Counted from the first letter of the stretch, positions 23,425 through 33,106 are shown. The stretch: DNA of 48,669 nucleotides from Bacillota bacterium (GCA_023460575.1 JAEWPQ010000294.1:1-48669); one strand, 5' to 3'. The notes: generated by a model from the sequence alone, not told the origin. Program-made: numbers and translations.

Positions 23425-25297
23425 TGGGAATTCTGGAAAGAACCATAAGAAACCATTTATTTATTACTACATGATTGTATTGATACTGATGATTTTATTC
23501 AATGCAATGGCTGTGCCGTGGATCCAGTCAAAAGCAGTGACTGAGGTGCCCTACAGCACATTCTTAGAGATGGTGGATCAGGGAAAGATTCAGGCAGTTG
23601 CCAAAACTGAAACGGAGATCCAGTTTAAATCCGATACAGGGAAAAAGGACTGGGAGGGAAAACCGGTCTATGCCGTTTACAAGACGGGGATCTGGCCTGA
23701 TGAAACGCTGACAGAAAGGCTGATCGCCCACAATGTAGAATTTGAAAAGACCATTGTTCAGCAGATGTCTCCCCTGGTTTCCATTCTTTTAACCTGGATT
23801 GTTCCCATACTGATTTTTGTATTTCTGGGTAACTTTTTATCCGGTCAGATGCAAAAGAGGATGGGTGGAAATACCATGTCTTTTGGTAAATCCAATGCGA
23901 AGATTTATGCGGAATCTGAAACCGGAAAGGATTTTACTGATGTAGCCGGTCAGGAAGAAGCCAAGGAAGCGTTAAAGGAGATTGTGGATTTCCTTCATAA
24001 TCCCGGTAAATATGCTTCCATCGGAGCCTCGCTTCCAAAAGGAGCCCTGCTTGTGGGACCTCCCGGAACAGGTAAAACCCTTCTTGCCAGAGCAGTGGCA
24101 GGAGAAGCCCATGTCCCATTTTTTTCCATATCAGGTTCGGAATTTGTAGAGATGTTTGTAGGTATGGGAGCTTCAAAGGTCAGGGATTTATTTAAACAGG
24201 CCGGTGAAAAAGCTCCCTGTATCGTATTTATTGATGAGATTGATACCATTGGAAAGAAACGAGACGGCGCTGGTTTTTCCGGCAATGACGAGAGGGAACA
24301 GACGCTTAATCAGCTTCTTGCTGAGATGGATGGGTTTGACGGTAAAAAAGGAGTTGTGATTCTGGCAGCAACCAACCGTCCGGACTCCTTAGATAAGGCT
24401 CTTCTCCGCCCCGGCCGTTTTGACCGCCGGATACCCGTGGAACTGCCGGATTTAAACGGGCGGGAAGCCATTTTAAAAGTACATGGCAAAAATGTGAAAC
24501 TTTCCGATGACGTGGATTTTCATGGAATCGCCCTTGCCACCTCAGGTGCAAGCGGAGCGGAGTTGGCAAATATGATTAATGAGGCTGCTTTAAGAGCTGT
24601 CCGCATGGGCAGGAAAACAGTGACTCAGACTGATCTGGAAGAAAGCGTGGAAGTGGTCATCGCCGGATATCAGAAAAAGGACGCCTCTGTCAATGTGGAA
24701 GAAAAGAAGATCATTGCATACCACGAAGTGGGGCATGCTCTGGTTGCAGCTTCCCAGACACAATCCGCACCAGTTCATAAAATTACCATTATACCAAGAA
24801 CCTCAGGAGCACTTGGATATACCATGCAGGTAGATGAGGAAGAACGCCATCTTCTGACTAAGGATGCGGCGTTAAATAAGATTGCTACATTTACCGGCGG
24901 AAGGGCAGCAGAGGAGCTGATTTTTCAGACAGTCACAAGCGGTGCATCAAATGATATTGAACAGGCTACAAGAATTGCAAGGGCCATGGTTACCCGTTAC
25001 GGCATGACCGATGAGTTTGATATGGTCGCGCTTGAGACAGTGACCAATCAGTATCTGGGCGGAGATACTTCCCTTGCCTGTTCCCCTGATACCGCAAAGC
25101 GGATTGATGAAGCGGTGATAGGAATTGTGCGGCAGCAGCACCAGAAGGCTTATGAGATTTTAAAGAACAATTTAAACAAGCTACATGAAATTGCAGAGTA
25201 TCTGTTGGAAAGAGAGACCATTACCGGAGAAGAGTTTATGGAGATTTTTAAGAAAGAAGCGGTAAAGTCTGATGCCTCAATGATTAGTCCGGTTTAA
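23408..25297 (+). CDS. ftsH: ATP-dependent zinc metalloprotease FtsH
   Basis: The 629-residue protein has two N-terminal membrane helices (about 18-38 and 120-145) flanking an extracellular loop, an AAA domain with Walker A GPPGTGKT (217-224), Walker B IVFIDEID and the second region of homology ATNRPDSLDKALLRPGRFDR, and an M41 protease domain with zinc site HEVGH (439-443; Val replaces the usual Ala). It degrades misfolded membrane proteins and short-lived regulators. The start overlaps the flavodoxin gene, with AAAGGAGGA upstream, implying coupled translation. A bidirectional terminator follows. Confidence 0.96.
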   Translation: MGLKDDGNSGKNHKKPFIYYYMIVLILMILFNAMAVPWIQSKAVTEVPYSTFLEMVDQGKIQAVAKTETEIQFKSDTGKKDWEGKPVYAVYKTGIWPDETLTERLIAHNVEFEKTIVQQMSPLVSILLTWIVPILIFVFLGNFLSGQMQKRMGGNTMSFGKSNAKIYAESETGKDFTDVAGQEEAKEALKEIVDFLHNPGKYASIGASLPKGALLVGPPGTGKTLLARAVAGEAHVPFFSISGSEFVEMFVGMGASKVRDLFKQAGEKAPCIVFIDEIDTIGKKRDGAGFSGNDEREQTLNQLLAEMDGFDGKKGVVILAATNRPDSLDKALLRPGRFDRRIPVELPDLNGREAILKVHGKNVKLSDDVDFHGIALATSGASGAELANMINEAALRAVRMGRKTVTQTDLEESVEVVIAGYQKKDASVNVEEKKIIAYHEVGHALVAASQTQSAPVHKITIIPRTSGALGYTMQVDEEERHLLTKDAALNKIATFTGGRAAEELIFQTVTSGASNDIEQATRIARAMVTRYGMTDEFDMVALETVTNQYLGGDTSLACSPDTAKRIDEAVIGIVRQQHQKAYEILKNNLNKLHEIAEYLLERETITGEEFMEIFKKEAVKSDASMISPV

Positions 25298-25303
25298 CAG
25301 AAT

Positions 25304-25349
25304 AAAAAAGAAGAATCAGAGACGATACACCTTTGATTCTTCTTTTTTT
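25304..25349. terminator. Bidirectional terminator between ftsH and the FtsX-type permease
   Basis: A perfect 15-bp A/T-flanked stem (aaaaaagaagaatca/tgattcttctttttt) with a 15-nt loop ends in T residues on both strands. Confidence 0.92.
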
Positions 25350-25385
25350 GTCGGTTATAGACGGAGAGGTTGTGATTAAAATCAA

Positions 25386-27974
25386 TCAAGTCATTTCATC
25401 CCGAAGTGCGTCAATGATATCTTCTTTTTTAATCTTACGGGTGGAATACGTCATTGTAATAAATACAAGAAAGAACACGCCAAATGTACTCACAGCCATA
25501 CTGCTCCAGGGGAATAGAAATTCGAAATTTTCCATCTTTTCTGCAGATGCCATTCCTTTGTAAATCAGCCATGAGACGATTCCCGCTAGTGGGAGCCCGA
25601 ATAACAGTGTCCTCATGCCATAAAAGATACACTCGAAATTCATCATCCGGTTAAAGGTACGTTCTGACATTCCAATGGATCGGAGCATGGCCAGTTCCCT
25701 TTTGCGAAGCCTGATATTGGTGGAAATCGTGTTAAACACATTGGCGGCTGCAATCAGTGATATCATAATGACGAAAATATAAGTAAACACATTAATAACA
25801 AAGGACATACTGCGGTATTGTTCCATTATCCCGTATACATTGTACAGGGTATATGCAGATGTAATGCCAATGCTCTGAATCATTGCTTCCATTTCTGCTG
25901 CTGACTGGGTTGGATTCTTTGACCGGAATGCCAGGCCTGCATTGGCCTGAAGATCCTGGGTTTCAAAACTCTCTTTTATTGAATAGGGCACCACCATCAT
26001 AAACAGATTCTGACTGGCTGTGGAAGATTGCTTTGGAGGGGGATCCACCGGATAGGTATCCACAAAAGTAATATCCATGTTTTGTTCCTGTCCCATCGAT
26101 GGCTGGTCATTTGCTTCGGGTGCGATACTGCAACGAATGGAACGTTCATTAAACAGATCAAATACTTCTGGCGGAGCGCCTTTTTGATCGACCTGTTGTT
26201 TGGCAATGGCAATCATTTTACCGCCTGCTCCGGTATATACTTCTGGCGGCAAGTTCAATTTTCTTATGAATTCCTGATACTCACTGTCAGGAATAAACTG
26301 GAGGTCCATTGGCAGATCAATCGTTTCGCCGTCTGATGTATCACCTGCATATTCCCGGTAACGGTTTGAAAGATCGCCTGTTTTAACTGTACATAAATAT
26401 GGGAAAACCTCCTGGAAGGAGCTTTCATAGACTCCATCAGCGGTTTTCAGTTTGTTATAAAGAGTAAAAAGTTCGCTGTTGTCCATGTCTACAGAGGAAA
26501 ACAGGATATCATAGTCTATATTTACGATATACTGTTGTGAAAGCCGTTTTAATGCAGATCCAAAAGAATTTCCAGATACAAACAGAACCACACTTAAGAC
26601 AAGGGACAGAACAATGCTGCGGTAGCGTTTCCTGTTTCGTTTAAAATTCTTAAGGGCAAGAGTTCCTTCCAAACTATAAAAGCGTTGAGAAAATTTTGCT
26701 GTTTTTACGGCTTTTGATTCAGTTTTAATCTCGTTGGTTTGGCGTATGCTCTCCATTACGGGGGTGTTTGCGGCTTTCCTGGCTGGTATATAGGCTGAAA
26801 TCAAAATGGTAACCAGACTGACTGCCGCCGCAGCAACGATGGAAGAAAATGATACGGACAAGGTCAAAGGTACAGTTATGTAGAGAATGTTTTTAAGTTT
26901 CCCTGCAACAATAGGAAGCAGAAGCCAGACGCTGCCTATACCGGTTACTACGCCGATGGGTATGCCGATGCCACCAATGCAAAGTCCTTCAAACAATACT
27001 GAATTTCGCAGCTGCGTTGCAGTAGCGCCCACGGAGGAGAGAATTCCAAACTGGCGTATGCGTTCGCTCAGGGAGATGTTGAACGAGTTATAAATTAGAA
27101 ATATGGAACCTGTCATTATGATCGCAACCAGTATTCCGCCAACTGTATACAGAAATATGTTAAACAGGCTGTTGTCCGAAATGCCCATGAGACTCAGTAA
27201 ATAATCATTGAAGACGTAAGCAGAGGAACCCGCTGTTTGCCCAGCGTACGCCCTGACTTTGTGCGGGTTTTTCAATGTGACAAACAGGCTGAAGCTGTCT
27301 GCCTGATCTTTACTGTCGGATTTTGTAATCAGAGTATATCCAGGTGCAGAATGTTCTTCAAACCCAGGCCTTTCACAGATGCCCACAACCTTGTAGGTTT
27401 TTTCTTCCGTTGGCACAAATGTTTCTTTCACAGATCCCGGATATTCCCCCGACTGATAGGGATTGTGCTGATTAAGACCTTTGTTTCCTTCAACACGGTT
27501 TCCAACGAAAAGGGAAAGCGTATCGCCAACCTTGAACCGGACACCGCCTTTTGCTGCTACATGGGCCGGGATGAGAATTTCACTGCTGTTTTCAGGAAGC
27601 CTGCCGGAAATCAGGTTTATGGGTAGAGTATGAAAGGCATCCTCTCCGAATCCAGCGATAAAGAGATAGGGCTTTTCGGGGCTCTTTGCTCCGTCAAGCA
27701 CGGCATAGCCGATATTTTCAAAGTCCGCAGTATTTTTAACTCCCTTGTCATGCGCCCGTTCCTGGATAAATGAGGAATTTGCATCTAAAAACTCAACGTG
27801 CCATCCCCCGTGCTTTACAGTTGAAGCCCTTACAAGAAAATTTAAAAGAGAGGTGCCAAAGGCCGCGACTCCCGTGATCATGGCGGCAGATAAAACAACT
27901 CCGATTATCGTGACAATCGTTCTGGTACGGTTCTTCTTCATACTCTGTAAGGTAACTTTGTTAAAAATATTCAT
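25386..27974 (-). CDS. ABC transporter permease with two FtsX domains
   Basis: The 862-residue protein has an N-terminal membrane helix (about 13-36), a large extracellular domain (about 40-270), a three-helix FtsX core (about 275-400), a further helix near 450, a second extracellular domain (about 475-690) and a final FtsX core (about 710-850). This duplicated layout matches clostridial MacB/LolE-like exporters and Bce-type systems linked to peptide-antibiotic resistance. Its start overlaps the ATPase gene by 4 bases (ATGA). It is last in a four-gene operon with a two-component system, so it is probably induced by envelope stress or antimicrobial peptides. The substrate is unproven. Confidence 0.9.
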   Translation of the reverse strand: MNIFNKVTLQSMKKNRTRTIVTIIGVVLSAAMITGVAAFGTSLLNFLVRASTVKHGGWHVEFLDANSSFIQERAHDKGVKNTADFENIGYAVLDGAKSPEKPYLFIAGFGEDAFHTLPINLISGRLPENSSEILIPAHVAAKGGVRFKVGDTLSLFVGNRVEGNKGLNQHNPYQSGEYPGSVKETFVPTEEKTYKVVGICERPGFEEHSAPGYTLITKSDSKDQADSFSLFVTLKNPHKVRAYAGQTAGSSAYVFNDYLLSLMGISDNSLFNIFLYTVGGILVAIIMTGSIFLIYNSFNISLSERIRQFGILSSVGATATQLRNSVLFEGLCIGGIGIPIGVVTGIGSVWLLLPIVAGKLKNILYITVPLTLSVSFSSIVAAAAVSLVTILISAYIPARKAANTPVMESIRQTNEIKTESKAVKTAKFSQRFYSLEGTLALKNFKRNRKRYRSIVLSLVLSVVLFVSGNSFGSALKRLSQQYIVNIDYDILFSSVDMDNSELFTLYNKLKTADGVYESSFQEVFPYLCTVKTGDLSNRYREYAGDTSDGETIDLPMDLQFIPDSEYQEFIRKLNLPPEVYTGAGGKMIAIAKQQVDQKGAPPEVFDLFNERSIRCSIAPEANDQPSMGQEQNMDITFVDTYPVDPPPKQSSTASQNLFMMVVPYSIKESFETQDLQANAGLAFRSKNPTQSAAEMEAMIQSIGITSAYTLYNVYGIMEQYRSMSFVINVFTYIFVIMISLIAAANVFNTISTNIRLRKRELAMLRSIGMSERTFNRMMNFECIFYGMRTLLFGLPLAGIVSWLIYKGMASAEKMENFEFLFPWSSMAVSTFGVFFLVFITMTYSTRKIKKEDIIDALRDEMT

Positions 27975-28657
27975 GACTGCACCAGCCTCTCATCCCGCGT
28001 GACTATGCCGTCTGATATGCCGATAATGCGGTCTGCCTGCAGGGCTATATTTTCATCATGAGTGACGAGAATAAGCGTCTGACCATATTTTTTATTGCTT
28101 TCTTTCAACAGTCTGATAATTTCATGTCCATTTCGGCTGTCAAGACTGCCGGTGGGTTCGTCCGCAAGCATAACAGCAGGGGCGTTCATTAAAGCGCGTC
28201 CGATGGAAACGCGCTGCTGCTGGCCGCCGGAAAGCTGATTGGGTAAGTGGGTTTTCCGGTCCTCAAGTCCAAGCATGTTAAGCAGATCGTTCAGCCGCTC
28301 CTCATTGACTGCCCGTTTGTCCATCAGGACAGGTAGGGTGATGTTTTCCACCACATTGAGAGTGGGGATGAGGTTATGAAACTGGTAAATCAGACCGACC
28401 TGGCGCCTGCGGAAGATTGCCAGTTTTTCATTGTTTTGGGCGTATATATCCTGCCCATCTAAATAGACCTTTCCGCTTGTAGGCACGTCTACGCCCCCGA
28501 TGATATGAAGCAATGTGGACTTGCCTGAGCCGGAGGAACCGATGACAGCAGTAAAACTACCTTTTTCGATTGTAAGAGAAACATGGTCAAGTGCGGTAAC
28601 CTGGTTTTCGCCTTTTCCGTAGACCTTGCACAGATTTTCAATCTTTAAGAACTCCAT
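27971..28657 (-). CDS. ABC transporter ATPase (MacB/LolD type)
   Basis: The ATG at 28657 follows AAAGGAG by 9 bases; a 7-residue upstream extension is rejected. The 228-residue ATPase has Walker A GSSGSGKST, the Q-loop YQFHNLIPTLNVVEN typical of the LolD/MacB group, signature LSGGQQQR, Walker B VMLADEPTGSLDSRNG and switch His in LVTHDENIA. It powers the overlapping FtsX-type permease. The 82-base gap to the kinase gene contains an A/T-rich TATTATATG that could be an internal promoter. Confidence 0.94.
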   Translation of the reverse strand: MEFLKIENLCKVYGKGENQVTALDHVSLTIEKGSFTAVIGSSGSGKSTLLHIIGGVDVPTSGKVYLDGQDIYAQNNEKLAIFRRRQVGLIYQFHNLIPTLNVVENITLPVLMDKRAVNEERLNDLLNMLGLEDRKTHLPNQLSGGQQQRVSIGRALMNAPAVMLADEPTGSLDSRNGHEIIRLLKESNKKYGQTLILVTHDENIALQADRIIGISDGIVTRDERLVQS

Positions 28658-28739
28658 TATGTAAGTCTCCTTTCTCATGGTTTACCCATATAATAGAACT
28701 TTTCACTTACATCCTGGTGACTTTCGGGTGAGAGATTCG

Positions 28740-29729
28740 TCACTTTGGGAAACGTATGGTAAAAACAGCCCCGCCCTCGGGATGGTTTTTGGCGGTAATC
28801 GTACCACCATGGCCTGTTATTATCCTCTTACAGAGAGACAGTCCAATCCCGTATCCGGAAGTGTCTGCTTTTTTTCCACGGTAAAACCGGTCAAACAGGC
28901 AGGGCAGATCTTCTTTTTTAAAACCGGTACCGCTGTCATGGATGGTAATCCCGGTAAACAGCGGAGTGTCCGTACAGTTAATTTGAAGCCGTCCCATCCC
29001 GCCGGTACTTTCTATACAATTTTTCAAAATGTTCTGCAATGCCTCCGAAAGCCAGTTTTGATCGCCCTCAATAAACAGCCCTTCCGGAACCTCGATTTGC
29101 AGATCTATATTGTGAAGTTCCATTTGGATGAGAAATGGGTGGAGTGCAGAGTGGATTAAGCTGTTTACTTCAGTCTGCTCCCTCTTAAACTCCACAATGC
29201 CTGCGTCTAAGCGGGATAATTTTAACAGAGTGGTAATGAGCCAGTCCATTCGTATAAGCAACCCTTCCATTTCCCGCAAAAGTGCCTTCTTCTGGATTCC
29301 CTCCGGACTGTCTGCCAGTAATGACACAATGAGGTTTACGGATGTGAGCGGGGTTTTAAGCTGGTGAGCTATGTCAGCCAGTGAATCGGCAAGATGTTTC
29401 TTTTCTTTTTTAAGCGCTTCATTCTGCTCCCGGATACGCAGCGTCATTTTTGCTATCTCGCTGTGCAGTATGGAAAGTTCGCCCTCGTCTGATTCGCCGA
29501 TATAGAGATGATCTGCATTATGAAGTACAAGGTCAATTTGGGCTGAAATCCGGGCAAGGTTTTTATAACGGGCGCTGGTAAATGCAAAAAATGCTGTTCC
29601 AAAGGCAACAGAAGAAGAGGCGGCAAGGATTCCTGCCAACCTGCTGATTGCAAATCCAAGAATAACTGTGATTGCTGCTATGAAGGAGAACAAAATGGCA
29701 AACTGACGAAACTCTCTATTCCGAAGCAT
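28740..29729 (-). CDS. Sensor histidine kinase of the FtsX-ABC module
   Basis: The ATG at 29729 follows a GGGGGG ribosome site and overlaps the regulator gene by 14 bases. The 329-residue kinase has two closely spaced N-terminal membrane helices (about 8-50) with almost no extracellular loop, then a cytoplasmic helix, an H-box HQLKTPLTS, and an ATPase domain with NILKNCIEST (N box), DSGTGF (G1) and GYGIGLSLCKRI (G2). A nearly loopless sensor is the hallmark of intramembrane-sensing kinases, which usually take their signal from the partner ABC transporter. It should phosphorylate the OmpR-type regulator encoded just upstream. Confidence 0.93.
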   Translation of the reverse strand: MLRNREFRQFAILFSFIAAITVILGFAISRLAGILAASSSVAFGTAFFAFTSARYKNLARISAQIDLVLHNADHLYIGESDEGELSILHSEIAKMTLRIREQNEALKKEKKHLADSLADIAHQLKTPLTSVNLIVSLLADSPEGIQKKALLREMEGLLIRMDWLITTLLKLSRLDAGIVEFKREQTEVNSLIHSALHPFLIQMELHNIDLQIEVPEGLFIEGDQNWLSEALQNILKNCIESTGGMGRLQINCTDTPLFTGITIHDSGTGFKKEDLPCLFDRFYRGKKADTSGYGIGLSLCKRIITGHGGTITAKNHPEGGAVFTIRFPK

Positions 29730-30402
29730 GGCCGCCCCCCAATCGATACCCTGTTCCACGGACGGTCAGAATAATCTGCGGGCTTACCGGGTGGTCCTCT
29801 ATCTTCATCCGTAAACGTTTGATGTACACAGTCAGTGTATTGTCATTGACATACTCGCCCGCTGCGTCCCACAATTCGTCAAGCAGCAATCCCCTTGTAA
29901 TAATCTGTTTGGGGTTGTTTAGAAACACCAGCAAAAGACGGTATTCCAATGGGGAAAGAAAAACTTCACAGCCGTTCTTTTTCACGATACCGCTTGCTGT
30001 ATCCACATGAAGCCCGCAAATCTCATAATCCGGCCTGGTACGCCCGCTTTTTCGAAGAGAGGTTTTGATTCGTGCTATTAATTCCCGGGGACGGAAAGGC
30101 TTTGTAATATAGTCATCTGCGCCCATATTTAACCCGGTAACCACACTGGCTTCATCTCCGGAAGCCGTCAGAAAGATAACCGGAATATCCTGGGTTTCTT
30201 TCAACTCCGAGCAAACAATAAACCCATTTCCATCAGGCAGAGAAATATCAATGAGTGCCAGGTCAGATTTATTCCAGGCAAGTAAGGCAAGAGCCTCCCC
30301 CTGGGAAGAGGCGTGGGTGACTGTAAAGCCTTCTGAGCTCAGCAAAAGCATAAGGTTTTTAGCGATTGCCTTATCGTCTTCAACTAAAAATATACGCGGC
30401 AT
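29716..30402 (-). CDS. OmpR-family response regulator of the FtsX-ABC module
   Basis: The 228-residue regulator has a receiver domain with acidic pair D9-D10, phospho-acceptor D52 in LALIDISLPDG, Thr in FLTASGDE and Lys in TKPFRPRE. A winged-helix OmpR domain follows at about residues 130-222, with LSPLEYRLL, TRGLLLDELWD and the closing TVRGTGYRLGG. It is first in the operon RR-kinase-ATPase-permease, so it probably activates its own operon. It is divergent from the ECF sigma gene across 168 bases. Confidence 0.94.
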   Translation of the reverse strand: MPRIFLVEDDKAIAKNLMLLLSSEGFTVTHASSQGEALALLAWNKSDLALIDISLPDGNGFIVCSELKETQDIPVIFLTASGDEASVVTGLNMGADDYITKPFRPRELIARIKTSLRKSGRTRPDYEICGLHVDTASGIVKKNGCEVFLSPLEYRLLLVFLNNPKQIITRGLLLDELWDAAGEYVNDNTLTVYIKRLRMKIEDHPVSPQIILTVRGTGYRLGGGHASE

Positions 30403-30503
30403 TCGTCTGTCCTCCGATTTTTCATTTTTTTACATTATCACGCCCTATTATATTTCTTTTGACTGGCAGATACAAGCCGAAGTATAATTTATAAATAAAA
30501 AAA

Positions 30504-30530
30504 TGAACCGTTTAGGGTTTTAATGACTCT
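30504..30530 (+). promoter_or_regulatory. Possible ECF-type promoter of the sigma gene
   Basis: TGAACC (30504-30509) followed after about 16-18 bases by GACTCTA resembles the -35/-10 layout of ECF-dependent promoters, which usually begin TGAAAC/TGAACC. Autoregulation is inferred; no standard TTGACA/TATAAT pair is clear here. Confidence 0.35.
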
Positions 30531-30570
30531 AAGTATATAGATGCATCTAAAAAAGGAAAGGAAACAGGTT

Positions 30571-31188
30571 ATGAACGAAGAAAAGAAGGCTTTGGTGGAA
30601 CGCATGCTTGGCGGAAGCGAAGCTGCATTTGACGAGTTATACCGTTCCTGTTCCAGTAAGCTATACCGTATGGCGTATTTTATCACTGGCAACCGGTCTG
30701 ACAGTGAGGACATCCTGCAGGAGACCTTTGTAAAATGCTTTCTTCACAGAGATAAATTAAGAGAACCGGAACGATTTGAACCATGGCTCTATCAGATTCT
30801 GGTGAGAACTGCCTGGCGGACTGAGAAAAGGAAGAAGGGCAGGTCCGAGCTCTCATTTGAAGGTATTCTGGACCAGGAGGAAGATCAGGTCCGAGCGGAG
30901 TGGATTCAGGAAGATGAAAGGGAGAAAGGACCGTTAGGAGCGGTTCTTGAGGCAGAGACTGCCGCACAGATCCGTGATGCGCTCAAAAGACTTGATGTAA
31001 AATACCGTACGGTGATTCTTTTGTATTACTACAATGAGTTAAGCACGAAGGAGATCGCCAGGGTAACCGGAACGATGGAGGGCACAGTGAAATCCCGCCT
31101 GTTTAAGGCAAGGAAACTGTTAAAGAGTCTTCTGGAAGCTGAAAACATCACGGAAGGGGAAAAGGAGAGGGGGATTTGCCATGGCTAG
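30571..31188 (+). CDS. ECF-type RNA polymerase sigma factor
   Basis: The ATG at 30571 has GGAAAGGAAACAGG upstream; the in-frame Met at 30541 has no such site. The 205-residue protein contains sigma region 2 (FDELYRSCSSKLYRMAY and DSEDILQETFVKCF, residues about 20-85) and region 4 (YRTVILLYYYNELSTKEIA and GTVKSRLFKARKLL, about 145-190), with an acidic linker between. Its stop overlaps the start of the next gene by 8 bases, the usual arrangement with an anti-sigma partner. It should direct transcription of an envelope or stress regulon. Confidence 0.93.
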   Translation: MNEEKKALVERMLGGSEAAFDELYRSCSSKLYRMAYFITGNRSDSEDILQETFVKCFLHRDKLREPERFEPWLYQILVRTAWRTEKRKKGRSELSFEGILDQEEDQVRAEWIQEDEREKGPLGAVLEAETAAQIRDALKRLDVKYRTVILLYYYNELSTKEIARVTGTMEGTVKSRLFKARKLLKSLLEAENITEGEKERGICHG

Positions 31189-31954
31189 GACCTCAGAGGA
31201 TAATCTAAAACGTTACATAAAGACAGAACTGGATTCCATAACCCCGCATATGGACGAAGAACGGCGGCTTTTAGAAATCCATAAAAAATTAAAAAAAAGG
31301 AGTAATTTTATGAAATTTCGTAAAAATAAATTAGCAGCAGCATTTACAGCAATGGTAGTTATTACCGTATTAGGAACGGTTACAGCGGTTGCAGCCGGTA
31401 AAATCACTGGTTTAGTCAGTGGAAGTGACAAAAATGTAAATTCTATAACGGAATTACGTGAATTGTCAAAAACACAGATGAAAGTTTCTCCAAAAATACC
31501 TGACAATTTCACAAATGGCATGGCATTTGTAAAAGGTGCTATCACACAGGTAAAGGGAGTCGATGAAAATAATAATCAGGTTATTACCTATACAGAAGCA
31601 TACGCTGAATATGGGGAAAATCCACAGGTCACTCTGGCCAGCCACGTGCATCAGGATGAAATTTCCGAAGGAGATCAGCCAGGCCAGAAAGAGGTTTATC
31701 AGGGCGTTGAACTGAATTCTGTTGAAACACAGTACGTATTCCTGCCGGAGGGGCAGGAACCTTCCGAAGAAGATAAGAAACTTCAGGAAGAAGGAAAACT
31801 GATGATCAGCTATGGATCTGATCAGGAAGAACGCAAGCTGTTTAAATCAGTAATTTGGTCCGAGAATGGCATTGATTATCTTCTGTTTACATATGAAAAT
31901 GTTGAATTAAATTCTCTGACGGCTATGGCAAAGGAAGTAATAGATACAAAGTAA
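31181..31954 (+). CDS. Membrane partner of the ECF sigma factor (putative anti-sigma)
   Basis: The 257-residue protein has a cytoplasmic N-terminus (1-48, highly charged), one membrane helix (about 50-72, LAAAFTAMVVITVLGTVTA) and an extracellular domain of about 180 residues with no recognised motif. The His/Cys zinc motif of ZAS anti-sigma factors is missing. The 8-base overlap with the sigma gene strongly suggests a partner that holds the sigma factor at the membrane; this is inference. The ribosome site GGGGGATTTGCC is unusual in lying inside the sigma coding end. No terminator is evident in the 17 bases before the convergent AraC gene. Confidence 0.75.
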   Translation: MARTSEDNLKRYIKTELDSITPHMDEERRLLEIHKKLKKRSNFMKFRKNKLAAAFTAMVVITVLGTVTAVAAGKITGLVSGSDKNVNSITELRELSKTQMKVSPKIPDNFTNGMAFVKGAITQVKGVDENNNQVITYTEAYAEYGENPQVTLASHVHQDEISEGDQPGQKEVYQGVELNSVETQYVFLPEGQEPSEEDKKLQEEGKLMISYGSDQEERKLFKSVIWSENGIDYLLFTYENVELNSLTAMAKEVIDTK

Positions 31955-31971
31955 GCATAATGAACAGGCGG

Positions 31972-32919
31972 TTAATTTTTCTTCAAAACCTCCGCGTACA
32001 TCCAGCCATTGTATTTAAACAGCGACTGGTCCTTCAGGATAGACATCTGTTTTCGCCAGTCTTTGGGAGTTTCTCCCATGGTGGCAAGGAAATGCCGGTT
32101 AAAGCTTGAGATGGAGTGGTACCCCACCCGCTCGGAAATGTTTAAAACGGATTCTTCCGTCATGCGCAGCAAATCCGCTGCTTTTCTGATGCGGGTGGTG
32201 TTTAAGTATTCTAAGGGGCTGTTACCCATGATAGAAGAAAACAGCCTTCTGAAATGGGCAGGGCTTAAGCTGCATAAGGCGGCAAGCTGTTCCATGGGAA
32301 AGTCTTCCATATAATGATACCGGATAAATTCCAGAGCCGGTGCAATGACCAGCGCATTTTCAGGCGTCTGGTCTTTTTTCTTATGGTTTAAGGAAGCAGC
32401 TCTCATAAGATTGGCTGCCAGTGCCAGAAAGAGTCCCCGGACAGCAAGCTCATAACCAGGTTCTTTCTTTTTCAACTCTTCAATTATTTCGGTGACAATG
32501 GAATAAATAACCGGATATTTTGTTTTTCCCATAATCAGACTTAAGTGATGTTCCAAAAAGGAGAAGAGTTCTACGTTATGAAGATCTGTACCAGAAAAGA
32601 ATGGGTGGAGAAGCTCGCCCATATCCACGAATAAATAAGACCATTTGCTGTTGGTTCCAGGTGCGCTGTATGTAGTGTGGGGAATGTCACAGGATACGGC
32701 AGTGACGTCTCCCGCATAAAAAGGGTAAGTGGTATCTTCAAATTTAATCGTTCCCCAGTCTGTCTCGCATACCCCGATCTCCAGGCAGTTATGGATATGG
32801 AGGCGCCCGGATGGAACATCGGAAATTCTCCAGTGATCTCCAGTCAGAAGAAGAACGGGAAAGTGAGCTGGCAAATCATAATCTCTGAATTCTATAACAG
32901 TCTTTTTCTTTTTAGACAT
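31972..32919 (-). CDS. AraC-family regulator of the sugar operon
   Basis: The ATG at 32919 follows AAGGAGG (12-base spacing, somewhat long); the upstream Met at 32961 has no ribosome site and lies over the -10 box. The 315-residue protein has an N-terminal cupin-type sugar-binding domain (about 15-150) and a C-terminal AraC/XylS DNA-binding domain (about 210-310, with MEQLAALCSLSPAHFRRLF and VGYHSISSFNRHFLATMG). It is divergent from the ABC transporter/GH112 operon, whose promoter has tandem half-sites suitable for such a regulator. It probably activates that operon when the sugar is present. Confidence 0.9.
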   Translation of the reverse strand: MSKKKKTVIEFRDYDLPAHFPVLLLTGDHWRISDVPSGRLHIHNCLEIGVCETDWGTIKFEDTTYPFYAGDVTAVSCDIPHTTYSAPGTNSKWSYLFVDMGELLHPFFSGTDLHNVELFSFLEHHLSLIMGKTKYPVIYSIVTEIIEELKKKEPGYELAVRGLFLALAANLMRAASLNHKKKDQTPENALVIAPALEFIRYHYMEDFPMEQLAALCSLSPAHFRRLFSSIMGNSPLEYLNTTRIRKAADLLRMTEESVLNISERVGYHSISSFNRHFLATMGETPKDWRKQMSILKDQSLFKYNGWMYAEVLKKN

Positions 32920-32952
32920 ATATTCCTGATACCTCCTTATTTCACTTCTGTA

Positions 32953-32982
32953 ATTATACATGATATCTAATTCTTATTTCAA
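32953..32982 (-). promoter_or_regulatory. Promoter of the AraC-type regulator
   Basis: On the minus strand TTGAAA (32982-32977), an 18-bp spacer and TATAAT (32958-32953) precede the ATG at 32919. Confidence 0.6.
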
Positions 32983-33106
32983 TCAATAACGATTCAATAA
33001 TTACCTGAATAATTAAAAAGAAAGCCATAAAATAATAAAATTTTCAGGATTGCTTGAAAAATAAGGAAAAAATGCTGTGACTTTTCCGTGTACCGTAATA
33101 ATAAAT

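Noticed and set aside
27237..27626. 129-codon plus-strand frame inside the FtsX permease gene
   Set aside because: It lies wholly within a convincing coding sequence on the other strand and has no motif or ribosome site.
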